NCBI GenBank assembly: GCA_905221615.1
Contig: CAJNDT010003301.1
Span: forward strand, 142,001 to 206,000
Direction of reading: 5' to 3'
Origin: Symbiodinium sp. CCMP2592
Taxonomy: Eukaryota; Sar; Dinophyceae; Suessiales; Symbiodiniaceae
DNA length: 64,000 nt
Part shown: piece by piece, positions 1 through 11,304 of the stretch
Numbering within the stretch: the first letter of the stretch is position 1
Layout: each line of letters begins with the position of its first letter
The notes under the pieces: generated by a model
Told to the model about the DNA's origin: nothing
Databases searched by the model: none
What the model saw: the letters and a program-made list of their open reading frames with translations, nothing else
Translations under genes and position numbers: made by a program

Positions 1-542
1 CTGGATCCTACTGTTTCGAAAATTACGTAGAGTGAGAGCCTTGCCTTTGAGGGTCCGAGGGCTAACATTTCGATGTTCTCATGGGCGGTCGTATGTGGGC
101 CACAGCTTTGCCTTGTCGGAACCATCTGGTTTATTGCGTATTGCTTACCTAAACCCGCCCTACACCAAGGACCCATGATCACCGTCATCATCACCATAGC
201 GACATCATCATCATCACCACTCAACTCTGCAAATCACCATAGTCTGCCTCATCATCGGCATCTCTTCGATCAGAACCAGTGTCGGTTCCGAAATAAAAAA
301 TCGAGGAATGGCCAGGATCATCTTCTGCAGCTGGAGGTCCGTCAGCTGTTTTACACAGCATGTTTCGAGACAGCTTATTAGCTGACCGCCGAAATGAAAA
401 TAGCATTGTAAACCCTCAGCCCCAAATCCCTACTGAAGCCACACTCGCTGAAAATGCCACCGAGCATCTTGCTTCGATCTGCCCGATGCCTAGCGCGCAG
501 GCACTTTCCAAGGATTGAACACAGAATGTCTGGCTGAGCATC

Positions 543-646
543 TACCTTAAGGCTCCTGGACCCTTGTAGTGAGATCCCGAACCCTCGCCCCCAAAGCCGA
601 AACAATCCCCAAGAAAGCCCAAGACCCTCTTAAGAGCCTTAGGGTA
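543..646. repeat. Family P palindromic element
   Basis: The ends are TACCTTAAGGCTCCTGGACC on the left and AAGAGCCTTAGGGTA on the right, so the copy is an inverted repeat of about 104 bp. Five other copies lie at 5290, 27269, 28293, 31444 and 39643. Both orientations occur. The core carries a GAAACCC..-type purine/pyrimidine stretch. Confidence 0.8.
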
Positions 647-1904
647 GGGGTCAAGCCTCCAAGCTGCAGGCCAAAGGGTGTCCCCAATCATAGGCCCGAA
701 GCCACAAACCCAAACCCCCCACAACACCAAACCCTGAACCCTCGCCTCTACATGAACCCCTAAACACCAGCACCCTCAACCCTGAACCCTAAACTCTAAA
801 AACGCCGCACTGAATCCGGGCCTTTGGTGTACTTGCCGATGACCGTCGGGCCGTACCTCTTATGATGTTGAGCGTAGGGTTTGGGGTTCAGCGTTGCCCT
901 CCGAAACCAACGTCGCTGCAGGCTAAAGCTTTGTTGACGCAAGAGCAGTATGAAGCCTGGCTTACATTAACCTCTAGGTCTAGGTTTTGGGTTTAGTAAG
1001 GGCCCTGTACGGTTTTCTGATGGTCATGGTCTGTCGACTATGAACCTGACATGCCTGAAGGAGAAGCCTTAGAGATTTCTTTTGCAAGGGTGCTATGCTC
1101 CGAAGGGCAGATAAAGTTTAGGTTTACATTCGAAAAGCCCTCCCCATTTAGGTTTAGGGTTTAGGCGCTTGCAGGTTTAGGGTTTAGGAGTTTAAGGTTT
1201 CCAGCGCCGAGTCTGCAAAGACCAGCATGGCATTTTCCGGTGTTGGTCTACTTGCCAGGGTGATGCACAGACAAATGTCGAAATACTGTTCCGAAGGCTG
1301 GGACAAACCGGCAACGAGCTCAGAATTCAGCATCCATCTCAGCATCCATGAGTTTCAGGGGCTTTTATGATCCAGCTCAGCTCTAGCTATTCAGTGCTTA
1401 GAGTTCTGTGAAGGCAAGCCATGGTATTGGTAGCCTGGACCCTAAACGCAAAAAACGCACTCGACCTAGCCAGCTTCGTTGCGAATTTGTGTTGAACTAT
1501 GTGTGTCCAGACACCCATCATGCATGGATTTGCTGAATCCAGTGAGCCTCCGAGTATTGCACCGCAGCCCTCGAGGGATCTCAATCCACAGGGTCGTACG
1601 GTTTAGGGCTTAGGATTTCCCAGAGGGTCCATGTACACTGCCATTATGGAAGTCGTTGCAGCCAAAGCCATACTCTTTTCGTACCGAATAATTTCAATAA
1701 TGGTAGGGTATATGGACCCTCCGGGTTTAGCATCAAGGGGTTCTAAGCTTAAGTAGGGTGACAACCAGGTATGGTTCTAGTCGTTGATGGACCAAAACCA
1801 TGCAGTATCGGTAGAAAGAACGTATATGGTGGTTGCCATTAACCAGCTTCGGGTACGGACAGTGATGCAGGAATTGTTACATCTGCCCATGCCTGAAACA
1901 CAAG

Positions 1905-2014
1905 CCCAGAGGGTCCTAGGTAGTGTTATGGGGGATACTTCCCCAAATCATAATGGTAATTCCCAATATAGAAGCCCTCAACTATATAGGTACTTATATC
2001 TAGGACCCTTTGGG
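1905..2014. repeat. Family B MITE-like element
   Basis: The TIR is CCCAGAGGGTCCTAGGT / ...GGACCCTTTGGG, length 110 bp. It is flanked by a 3-bp direct repeat AAG on both sides, which supports transposition. The interior contains the family-typical GGGGGATACTTCCCC palindrome. Confidence 0.85.
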
Positions 2015-2890
2015 AAGCAAAGGCTGTTGGCCGAAGGAGGCAGACCTCCGCCATGTAAAACCGTCTGTTCGGATGGGACGACAGGAGGGACAGGGTTCCA
2101 AGATGAATACTCCTTTCGAAGAGCCCGGGGTTTTGCAGCTAACAGTGCTCTACGCCTGTAGGCTCTACAATTTAGGGAAGAAGGCTGACGCCGGATGAAG
2201 GTTTATTCTTCCTCAAATAAGGTTGAGGGCCCTAAACCCCTCAACTTGAGGGGTTTAGGGCCTCGGGAAAATCGGGTTCAAAGCTCTCTGTCTGGTTATT
2301 TCCATTACTTTTTGCACTCAAACCCTTCCCCCAATCCCCCATGCTACTCGCAATATTGAATGCGCCCTCTCCCCCCTCCCCTGTGCTCCCACACGCTGCC
2401 CCCTCCCCTCAAATTTCACGGCGAGCCATTCTTGCTATTGGAAAGGAACATAATGAAATGGTGAATTACTATGTGCTATAGGGCCAGGTTTGCAAAGTGT
2501 CGCAGGTTATCGCTCAATTATCTCTACAAAGGTGACCTTCGAACAACAGCTGTGACACGAGAGTAATCAGGTTTGGCTTTGGCCATCCAAGTCGTTAGGG
2601 TTTATGGAGCATTAGGAAGCCACCAGTTCTGGCAACCCGAGTCACGTGAAATAAAGACCTGCGCATGCTCGTCCCCTCTCCGTCCCCTCCTTGAGGCATT
2701 GAAACTTCCTGGCGCTTGGACCTTTACACAGGAGGCAAGCCCGGCTCAGGATGGTTCAGAAAGTGCCGGTTCAGGGTGTCCAGTGTACTGGAGTCTCATA
2801 CAATTAGGGGTATCTTAGGGGTTCCCTTAAAGGGTTACTATAAGAGTACAAACTATAAGGGTTCGCTTAAAGGGCTCCAAAAGGGTTTGG

Positions 2891-2991
2891 AGAGTTTCCG
2901 AAAATTGGGGGTACCTTATTTTGCGATCCTTATTATAAGGATCCTACTATTTAGGGTACTATATTAGGGTCCCCTGTTTTCGGAAACCCCC
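2891..2991. repeat. Family E MITE-like element
   Basis: The ends are GAGTTTCCGAAAATTGGGGG and CCCTGTTTTCGGAAACCCCC, about 101 bp. The centre is the small palindrome GGATCC within CTTATTATAAGGATCCTAC. Other copies are at 7481, 29332 (nested in family A) and 48512. Confidence 0.8.
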
Positions 2992-3452
2992 TTATAGGCT
3001 TTAAAGCTTTCGATAACTGGGGTACCTATGAGTTCAAAACATCAAAGGAACCAAACCCAACACAGGACACTTACAGCGGAGCATGGGCAAGGCCCTGAAC
3101 CTTCAAGAATGTAAGGAAAACCTCAATTTCGATCTGGGGTCGACGTTTGAACGTCGACCCCTTTCTTGGTGGCCGACTGGCTACTCAGCAGCTCTTCTGG
3201 GTTCGAATGTGTTTAGGGGGGCTTACACTAGAAGCCAAAATGTTGGAAACCCAATAGCCTCAATCCCTAAGAGTCAAGAGTAGTGTATATTGAACCCCAG
3301 CACTATTTGGCCCTAATTCGGTTTCCAACTCTATGGGGTTCACTGTATACGGTGGGTTTAAGGGTTGGGGTCCAGGGTTCAAGGAGGCACAATGGAGTGC
3401 AGGGACACAAGGCTACCTAGAGGCTCATACCCTACCCCTTTTTGAGGATACC

Positions 3453-3557
3453 TACTGTTGATGGACAAAAACCTGCATGACCCAATATAGGGAATATACC
3501 ATAATTCCCATAGTTTAGGGTCCTAAAGGTCATGCAGGATTTTGTCCATCAGCAGTA
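3453..3557. repeat. Family F MITE-like element
   Basis: The left arm TACTGTTGATGGACAAAA pairs with the right arm TTTTGTCCATCAGCAGTA. This is a diverged copy of the family better seen at 25481, 28660 and 53601. It shares the core GGAATATACCATAATTCCC. Confidence 0.8.
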
Positions 3558-3783
3558 TTGTTGAAAAGAAAAGTACCCCAGGATTCAGGGCAAAGGTCTT
3601 CGAAAGCATGACCTAGGTTTCTGAGCAGCTCCCTTAACGAGGGACTCTTTGGGCTCCTTGAAAGGGATCTAAAGGGGTACTATGAAGGTTTAGGGATTAT
3701 TCAGGGTTTAGGATTTCTTAGTAGCCGCTTTAAAATGAGGGTATCCTTTTTCCTATTATTTGGCTTTAGTTCGGGGACCCTAA

Positions 3784-3871
3784 CCCAAAGGGTCCATGTA
3801 TCACTATGGGTTATACTTAGACCCCAAAACACCCTATAAGTATACACCAGAATGATACTTGGACCATTTGG
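3784..3871. repeat. Family A MITE-like element
   Basis: The ends are CCCAAAGGGTCCATGTATCA and GATACTTGGACCATTTGG, 88 bp. The interior has the family pattern of ATATACTTAG ... CCCTATAAGTATATAC around a CCCCAAAA centre. It shares only the terminal CCCAAAGGGTCC with family B. Confidence 0.8.
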
Positions 3872-3960
3872 TTAAGATACAAAGGGCAAAAGGGTACTAC
3901 TCAGGAACTCAGCAGCTGCCTCGCAGCAAGTGCTGTGCTGCTGGTGCCTATCCGAATTCC

Positions 3961-4056
3961 CCTACTTGTCGGGTATCATGGGGAACTAAAGGTTAATGTA
4001 TAGGGACTAGACTATACTACCCCCAAAAAATAAAGTTTACCTACTCGACTACTAGG
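3961..4056. repeat. Family D transposon-like element with TTCC duplication
   Basis: The ends are CCTACTTGTCGGGTATCATG and ACCTACTCGACTACTAGG. A perfect 4-bp direct repeat TTCC flanks the element (3957-3960 and 4057-4060). The other two copies (52970 and 61177) also have perfect but different 4-bp duplications. Confidence 0.88.
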
Positions 4057-4145
4057 TTCCACACCGCAGCAGTTTGAGGAGTCGCCCTTCAACGAGAAGG
4101 CCAACAGCACTGAATAAGCTTAAACCGCAAGCACCGGCAGACTAT

Positions 4146-4216
4146 CCCAGAGGGTCCAAGTATCAGTATGGAAAAACGTATAGGGTATTTTGGGCGAAAT
4201 ACTTGGACCCTTTGGG
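4146..4216. repeat. Family A MITE-like element, short copy
   Basis: This is a 71-bp copy with ends CCCAGAGGGTCCAAGTATCA and ATACTTGGACCCTTTGGG, flanked by TAT on both sides (3-bp target duplication). About 20 bp of the usual interior is missing. Confidence 0.82.
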
Positions 4217-4547
4217 TATACTGAACTTGTGAAGCAATCTGGTCCCAAGTTGGCTCAGCATTCAAATCCGTCAGAGCGCAACGTGGCCGCCACGCAAAGA
4301 TCGAATACTTCCTGTTTTTGAGCGTGGCAAGCTCTCGTCCTGCCTGACCGGGGGATACCGAAGTCGAAGTAAACTTGTAAAGAACATCCTAAACAGCATG
4401 GACTCAAGGCCTCGCTGGGGCTGGATTTCAGCGCTGGTTTCTTCCGAATTGAGATTCAAGCTTTGCCCCGGGGCATTAAGGTTAAGTAAGGGTGTCCCGA
4501 AAAAGCGAAGACTTGGGAGCCAGTGCAGGTGACGGGGCCCTTTCTCT

Positions 4548-4653
4548 GAGATCTCAATACCCTCAATTCAGGAATTATACACCTGAAACTTTCGGGGGCT
4601 TAATATAATTATGCTTTAGGGTACATTCCTCAATTAAGGGATATTGGGATCTC
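4548..4653. repeat. Family I inverted-repeat element
   Basis: The ends GAGATCTCAATACCCTCAAT and ATTAAGGGATATTGGGATCT pair as an inverted repeat. Related copies are near 49474, 57058 and 58107. Confidence 0.65.
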
Positions 4654-5289
4654 AAGGTGAGGGTGCCTTAACAACTCGAACAGAGTTTGGGGACGTATTG
4701 GGGTATAGCTTTTTAATCTATAACGGGATGCTGCTAACTATTCCGGTCCTTAGCCTTAGGGTATACTCAGCACTGGGTTGAGGATTCGCAATAGGGCCAA
4801 GGCCCCCGGCCAACAAAAAATCAGTTCTGACAACCTTACGAGTCGTGATCCTGGATTCTCGACCCAGGCTTATATGTATGACATACTATTGACATCGCTG
4901 CTGATTTGGCGTGCAGAGCATCGCTGAAAACTGAGGGTTTTGTCATTTCCATTGCACAATTGAAATGCATTGGATAGACACTTTGAAATTGGCCCGAAAG
5001 TATCCAAATAGGGACTACTTAAAGTTCTTTAAGGCCGAAGTTTCTACTATCTCGGTACATGGACAGGCATGTCTTTTCGTTTTTGTGTTTTTGTGGAGGC
5101 TTGCGGTGTAGAATTAGGACTTACTGTTGAGGCTTGAAGGCTTGCTGTTTACAGCTTGACGGCTTCACAGCTTCGAGCTTGGAGCGCACTGCTTCGGGTC
5201 GAGATTCCTTAGGATCTTCTTGCTACAGTAATACATACCATCTACCCTAACTCCGAAACCCCTTTTCGAACTTGCTCCAATGGAAATGA

Positions 5290-5393
5290 TACCCTAAGGC
5301 TCTTAAGAGGGTCTTGGGCTTTCTGGTGGAGGGTTTCGGCTTTGGGGTCGAGGGTTCGGGATCTCACTACGAGGGTCCAGGAGCCTTAAGGTA
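5290..5393. repeat. Family P palindromic element
   Basis: This is a near-complete copy, TACCCTAAGGCTCTTAAGAG ... GTCCAGGAGCCTTAAGGTA, in the opposite orientation to the 543 copy. Confidence 0.82.
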
Positions 5394-5677
5394 TGGTACC
5401 CTCAAGGGAACCCATAAGGCGCATGGACCGCTACGGTGAATCCGAAATAGCCCCCGACTGCCTGGAAGGAGTCGACCGGCTGCTGCCCCGACTCGCACTC
5501 CTAGTGAGGAGGCTTCTGCGCTCTCAGAACCACATAAAACCAATTTACATATTCCCCCAGAGCTCGTTTTGTTATAGTAACATCAGAAATCAGGGTTTTA
5601 AAGTAATCACTATAGTAGCTACAGGGCGTTTCAATACAAAGGAAACAAGCAAAATACTTCCTAAGAATACAAATTAA

Positions 5678-5786
5678 CCCGAAGGGTCCTAGGTGCTGTC
5701 ATGGGGGATACTCCCCCAAATCATAATAGTAATTCCGAATATAGAAACCCTACATTCTAGTATAAAGGTACTTCGGACCCTTTGGG
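5678..5786. repeat. Family B MITE-like element
   Basis: The ends are CCCGAAGGGTCCTAGGTGCT and CTTCGGACCCTTTGGG. The flanks are TAA and AAA, a degraded 3-bp duplication. Confidence 0.82.
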
Positions 5787-6606
5787 AAAGGCAACGCCTC
5801 GGGCATAGAGCATGGGGCTGTGAACATAGGGCTTAGGGGTTTAGGGTTTAGGCTCAAGGGCTTAGGGGTTTAGGGTTTTCGAGCTTCGGGTTTAGGTCTG
5901 GCATAGAACGCTCAGGGTCCAAGTAGTCCCACCTGCTCCGCTGTCGCCCTCCAGCGATGGGAAAGGACCACGCCTCACAGACTTAAGAAGGATGGGTTTA
6001 GGGTTAAGGGTTTATAGGGTTTAGATACCTGTAAATACGGGTTCCTGCCATGGTTACTCTTAGCGTTCAATACAGGGGCCTTATACTAGTTTCAGTAAGG
6101 TGTTGGGTACATTATATGCTACATGTGTAAGGGTTCCTTAAGGACTTGACAAGGAGGAGTCCTGGATCCGAATGTAGTGGCCTTGTTATAAGGGTTCCTT
6201 GGAGGGTTCCTGTAAGGGCTACTATAACAAGGGTTCCTGGGGCTACTATGGGGGTTCCTCTCGCAACGATGAGTCCTAGACCCTACCCAAAGGGTCCAAA
6301 GTATCTATAAGAGTTCCTTGACACAAGGGCTCCTTTAAGGGTTCACAACGATGAAATCCTAATTAAGGGGCCGCAAAATTAGAAATAAGGTGTTGGCTAC
6401 ATTGTACTATACACCAAACATGGAGGGAGGCTTTATCATAATCAGCATAAAGGAGCTGTTTCAAGGCCTTGGGTACATGATTCTATATATATATATATAT
6501 ATATCTAATCCGAAACCCCAAGGAAGGAAAAGACTTATCAGCTTTTCGGCCCCCCCCTATAGCAACTCCAGGCCAAGGCGATCGAGCGGGGGTAGGCGCC
6601 CCCTTT

Positions 6607-6715
6607 CCCAAAGGCTCCATGTACCCATATAGTATATACTTAGGCCTTAAAGTACCTATATAGGGACCCCTTTAAGGCCAAAGTATCCACTATAAAGGTA
6701 CATGGAGCCTTTGGG
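6607..6715. repeat. Family N MITE-like element with perfect 19-bp TIRs
   Basis: CCCAAAGGCTCCATGTACC at the left end is matched exactly by its reverse complement at the right end. TTT flanks both sides. The perfect arms suggest a fairly recent copy. Relatives are at about 25231 and 39438. Confidence 0.85.
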
Positions 6716-7093
6716 TTTGGGCTTATCCATAGGCTTGGGTTCTCTGCCACAGCCAGGGCCTGATACTGATTTTTTTCGGATATGTCAGCGTCTATGGGTT
6801 CAGGGGTTCAGGGTTCACGTTCGGGCTTTGTGGACCTACCCATCGGCTTCATTAGAGGTCCTTTTTGGATTACCTTCTAGGGCCCTAAATATGAACCACA
6901 AAAAGGAACTACAACAGAGCCTAAAGGTATCCTGAGTCTTTTACCGATTCTTGCACCAGGAAATCAAGGGATGGAGAAATGAGTGGACAGAACATACAGG
7001 GTCTTTGGGGAACGTGGGTGGGTCGGTGGCTGGGTGAGGTGGGTGGGTGGGAAGTCCGCTTACTATCCATCTATACCTCAAGAGACAATCTCT

Positions 7094-7201
7094 CCCAAAG
7101 GGTCCAAAGTACCTTTATACTAGAATGTAGGGTTTCTATGTTAGGAATTACTATTATGATTTGGGGAAGTATCCCGCATAACAGAACCTAGGACCCTTTG
7201 G
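7094..7201. repeat. Family B MITE-like element
   Basis: The ends are CCCAAAGGGTCCAAAGTACC and CCTAGGACCCTTTGG. This copy is inverted relative to those at 1905 and 5678. Confidence 0.82.
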
Positions 7202-7480
7202 TTATGCTAGTGTGACATGTGACAGGGAACCAGAAAGCCACAAGCCCTTTAACCCAAAAACTTCGCCTGTGAAGCAGCTTCCACAGCGAGGTGAAGGCAT
7301 CCAACAAGTGATCCCAAGAAGGTGTCGTACTCGAGACCTTTCTTCGCTTGTGCAGCTTGGCTAATGAATCTACTCTTAATTATGAACCCTTCCTAGCTTA
7401 GCTAAGGAATCCACCTTCAATCATTCTGGGGATCCTCCTAAAAACCATGGTACACTCCGTAATTAAGAGGCTTTAGAGAT

Positions 7481-7582
7481 GGGAGTTTCCGAAAATTAGG
7501 GGTGCCTTATTTTGGGGTCCTTATAATAAGGATGCTACTATTTAGGGTGCTACCTTAGGGTCCTCTATTTTCGGAAGCTCCC
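7481..7582. repeat. Family E MITE-like element
   Basis: The ends are GGGAGTTTCCGAAAATTAGG and CTATTTTCGGAAGCTCCC, 102 bp, closely similar to the 2891 copy. Confidence 0.82.
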
Positions 7583-8407
7583 ATATCCTCAGCACGGAAC
7601 CTTACCGCCAAGATCCCGGCCCATGCCCTGAACCCCCTGCTGGTAAAAGGAAGCTTGGGGTTTGCGCTGATACATACTTCCCCAATAAGCCCCGAAAACA
7701 ACATGTTAAACTTTCAGCTTACTACTAAATTATACTCGAAGTTTACAGGTTGGGTTTTGGAGAACTACGGATATTTGCAGCAGCAGCTGGTGCGCAGTTC
7801 TTGCTGTACTACGCGGCTTATCGTAACCTTCGTTCATGTTGCCCGGTTAATCTGTATATTCTAGGACAACACGACATGCTGCATGTCCGGTGTTGATGCG
7901 GCCAGAAAGTGATGCAGGATTAAAGTAGGAGAAACTTCCGCAGGCAGTCATGAACGTCTGGAAACCTCAACAACGAGACGGGCAACTCAACCCACCCAGT
8001 GCTCACAACTAAACATGGGCCCCAAGCGCTGGACACAATGCTACAGCAAGGAACTCAATCACTACATTACTAACGCTAGGAGGACATCTGGCTGCACTGC
8101 CAGGTGGCGCAAGGATTCGACCTGCAGCAAGTTCAGATGGCGATGCACCCGACGCGCTAAACCCTAACATAAACACTAAACCCTAATCCCGAAAGTCAGC
8201 GTGAATGACCACGCTTTAAACGCAAAAGACAGGTCATTCCAACACACCTGTACTAAGCCCTCATTAGACCGCTGGACCTCACGTTAAGCAAACGGGCCGC
8301 TCCGAACGACTGCCCAACCTAGTAACCATTGAAATTCTAATGTTTCTTTTTGAGTTCTGATTCGCATCTAATGCCCCGTTCGCCTACGAATCAGGGCTTT
8401 TAGGACT

Positions 8408-8443
8408 TACCTAGACAACCCTGCGTAGTACCTTTATTTGGTT
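8408..8443 (+). repeat. Left terminal inverted repeat
   Basis: It starts TACCTAGACAACC and ends ATTTGGTT. It pairs without gaps with 24609-24644 (28/36). It is followed by the 18-bp palindrome at 8454-8471 and four AAGAAT hexamers between 8490 and 8535. Confidence 0.85.
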
Positions 8444-8649
8444 CATCGACAATAACCAGAAGATTCTGGTTCAGTGAGTTGAGAAAGATAAGAATGAATA
8501 AGAATATATTGAGAATAATAAGAATCCATAAGAAAAACTTGGAATGTCATAAGAAGGGTGGTAGGTTACGAAGCGTATTATGAAGTAAAGAAATGCTCCG
8601 AACATGTGTGGTTTTGTGGTGTTCTGGCGATGCTGCACAGCCCACCTGC

Positions 8650-10574
8650 TCAATATGCTTCCAAACATGCCGTCAACAACAGAAACTTTTTTCCACACCA
8701 GCGTTGCTTTGCATCCAAGATGTACTTCTGCGCAACACGCAGAGGCATCGACAAAGGATGCACTGATCGGCTAAGAATGCTCAGCCTTCCAACCGAATCC
8801 TCTGCCATAGCAGTGCTGAAGAGATACGGGTTGAAGATGTGACGAGCTCCACTTGATAGTTGCACGGCCACATCATACTCAACATGCATCAGATAATGGA
8901 ATTTCGGTGTTAAATTCCAGAAGATCTCCCTGTGTCGTCGTGCAAGATCGGCTGCTTGAATGTAGTTCCGAAAAAACGCACGCAAAAACTCACAGGCTCT
9001 GGTTGCTTGTGCCCGTGTCATGTATGTTCTGTCGGCCGTGTAGCACTCATGCAAGAAGTCGTTCATGCCTCAGCAACCACCATAACAGAAGACGTACTAC
9101 AGCTGACAGGTAAGTATAGGACTGCAAGAAAAATACCGATACACTTGCTTGCCAGGACACCTCTTGCTGCCGTAAAAGCATGCAGGAGAGTTTGGTTGAA
9201 GTTCCATGGACCAGATAAGTAGCATACTAACCATCGTAACATCAAGCGGCAGTCTGAAGCTTTCATAGTAGATTCAGGCATTTTGTTTGTGGATGCCCAC
9301 TGGAAGTTCTCACGAGTGAAATGCTTGATATGGGGAGTTTCTCCGAGAACCTCACGACAATACTTCTTGAAACACACGTAAGCCTGCTGCAATCTCACTG
9401 GCACACCTTGGCCAGAAGAAGAATCCGGTGCATGAAAATGCCCAAGGAAGATCAGGTAGCATAGCAAGGAAGAAACCAGCGTTCTTGCGATACCCAGCGA
9501 GCAAATATGAAATATATCCTTTTGCAAGAATTGCTCTTTAGCAGCCCCCGGAATTCGAATCATTGGAGATGGGGTTTCTGCAACCCATGGCCGTGATTTG
9601 TAAATTGTTTTGCGCCAACGTGCATCGTCATTGTAGTCCATGGCCGGACATAAACCGTCATCTGCAGAACACCATGGACACAGCAAGTTCGGACTGCACT
9701 GCCAATTCCGAAACAAATGAAAAGCTTTTGCTTGGGCTGGTAGATCCCCTTCTAAGCCAACACAAACAAACCGAAAGCAGTGCTCCCCAATGGTGATGCC
9801 GTTGTGATATGCAGCTGTCAGCTCCACTGTCAAGTGCTCTGTCAAGCTATCTAAGACAGCATTGCCAACCTCGTAGCCCATGTTGTGATGCTTATACTGC
9901 TCTTGCCCCATACAACTCCAGAAGAAGTAGCGAGACCATGAAGCAGCCTCACTCACCAACACAGGGCCCCATGTAATCTGCAGCACAGCAGCTTTTCTCA
10001 GGCCTGTGCCTTCGTCCATATGAATTTTGATCGGTATACAACAGCCACGATCAAGAGTATCATCCTTGTATATATCATGATCTGGAGCCACACGTCTAAA
10101 GAGCCTCCAAAATCGTCGTAGATGACCTTTGAAGTCATTCACCTTGTTCCACGAACATCCCATCAAAAGCTTCTCTGGGTAGGAATTGAATATTTCAGTT
10201 GCCAAGCTTGCAATAGGAATAACGACATGGTTCCCATATGACTCATCCTCCAGCAACACCTGCACAGTTGTAGTTGTCACATTTAAGCCCAGACCCAGCG
10301 ATGCAATGGCACCCGACAAATCTCGCTCCTTGTTGGATGCATTGCCACTCGGATGTGCTAGCTCTGCAACCGCTGCATAGCCACGAAGGCCGGGGGTCAT
10401 TGTTCTCAAACAAGCAGCTGCTAGCGATGTTGCTTGCTCAGCGTTACCATCCTTAGCTAATTCAGTCATGGAGCTCATCATAACTTGGATGAATCATATA
10501 CTTACGTGTTAAGCCTCGGGAACCAAGCATCAATATAGGAGCGGATGATCTTGTCGATGTTGTCTCTGATACCT
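8650..10574 (-). CDS. Transposase-like gene (Tnp2/Plavaka-like pattern), three visible exons
   Basis: The main exon is an uninterrupted 472-codon frame (10481-9063). It is preceded by a small exon, 10574-10506, coding GIRDNIDKIIRSYIDAWF and ending at a GTAAGT donor. A C-terminal exon (9066-8650, 138 codons, ends TAG/TAA region at 8650) follows. Visible motifs are IHMDEG (D156 of the 472-residue frame), VGLEGDLPA (D246) and CPWC (268-271), then KDIFHI (321-326). The downstream exon has TPKFHYLMH and MAEDSVGRL (E89). A D, then D-x-PA followed closely by CxxC, then a late acidic residue resembles DDE transposases of the Tnp2/Plavaka/CACTA group; this assignment is inference. I recognise close relatives as abundant in Symbiodinium-type genomes. 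The exon junction near 9066-9110 is uncertain. It is the gene nearest the left TIR, as expected for a transposase. Confidence 0.65.
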
Positions 10575-10773
10575 GCGGCAACGGTATTCACTGAATACGA
10601 TCGTTTTGTTTAGATTACAACTTGCGAGCATAGCAACATGAGTTCCTTTTGCCGTGCATGCGAAGTTCCTCACCTCGATCGGCATCCTAGTGAAAGCACA
10701 CGCACACACTTACAGTGTGCGAAGGCCGTAGCCAATTCGAAAAGATCCTTCGGATCGAGAGCAACAACCAAAC

Positions 10774-11268
10774 TCAGTCAGTAGGTTCCTGCGGCCCTGC
10801 CGCCTTCTTTGCCCGTGGCTTCGCTGGCGACTTCTTGAAGTGTGTCCTGGCGGTGATTGCGATTTTAGCTGTTTTAGATAAGTCTTGCTTGAAGGTGAAC
10901 AACAATAACATGCTGAACCCCTGAGCGGTAGACTTCAAAGCGCTGAGCTCGTTCGAGAATACTGTGCACCTGAAATAACAGGCTTACACACAAGAGCTGA
11001 GAACTCTATGACATTTGTCACAGAATCGAGCCTGTCACGGATCTTCGCAGTAACATCAGCGTAAAGATTCTTCGTCCTTGGTGCATAGGAGATCTTGTAC
11101 CATTGTTGCAAACAGACATAATTCCGTAATGCTAGGCTGTAGCTATGTGCGACTAAGTCTCTTGGCTTCCTTTGACAGGTCCAAGTCACAGATCTCCTTG
11201 TAGAGTGAGTTCAGCTCAGTCATCGTCTTCTCGCACGCGGCCAAATCGTCCCTGCTATCGAGCTATTG

Positions 11269-11304
<36 letters not shown>

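Larger units (their letters stand above)
1..8407. other. Gene-poor, MITE-rich intergenic DNA (left flank)
   Basis: I see no convincing coding region here. All open frames are short and overlap inverted repeats. The stretch holds at least fourteen ~70-110 bp palindromic elements (listed separately), loose TTTAGGG / CCCTAAA heptamers (for example 1140-1200, 5830-5880, 6000-6020 and 8158-8190) and unassigned sequence between them. Confidence 0.7.
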
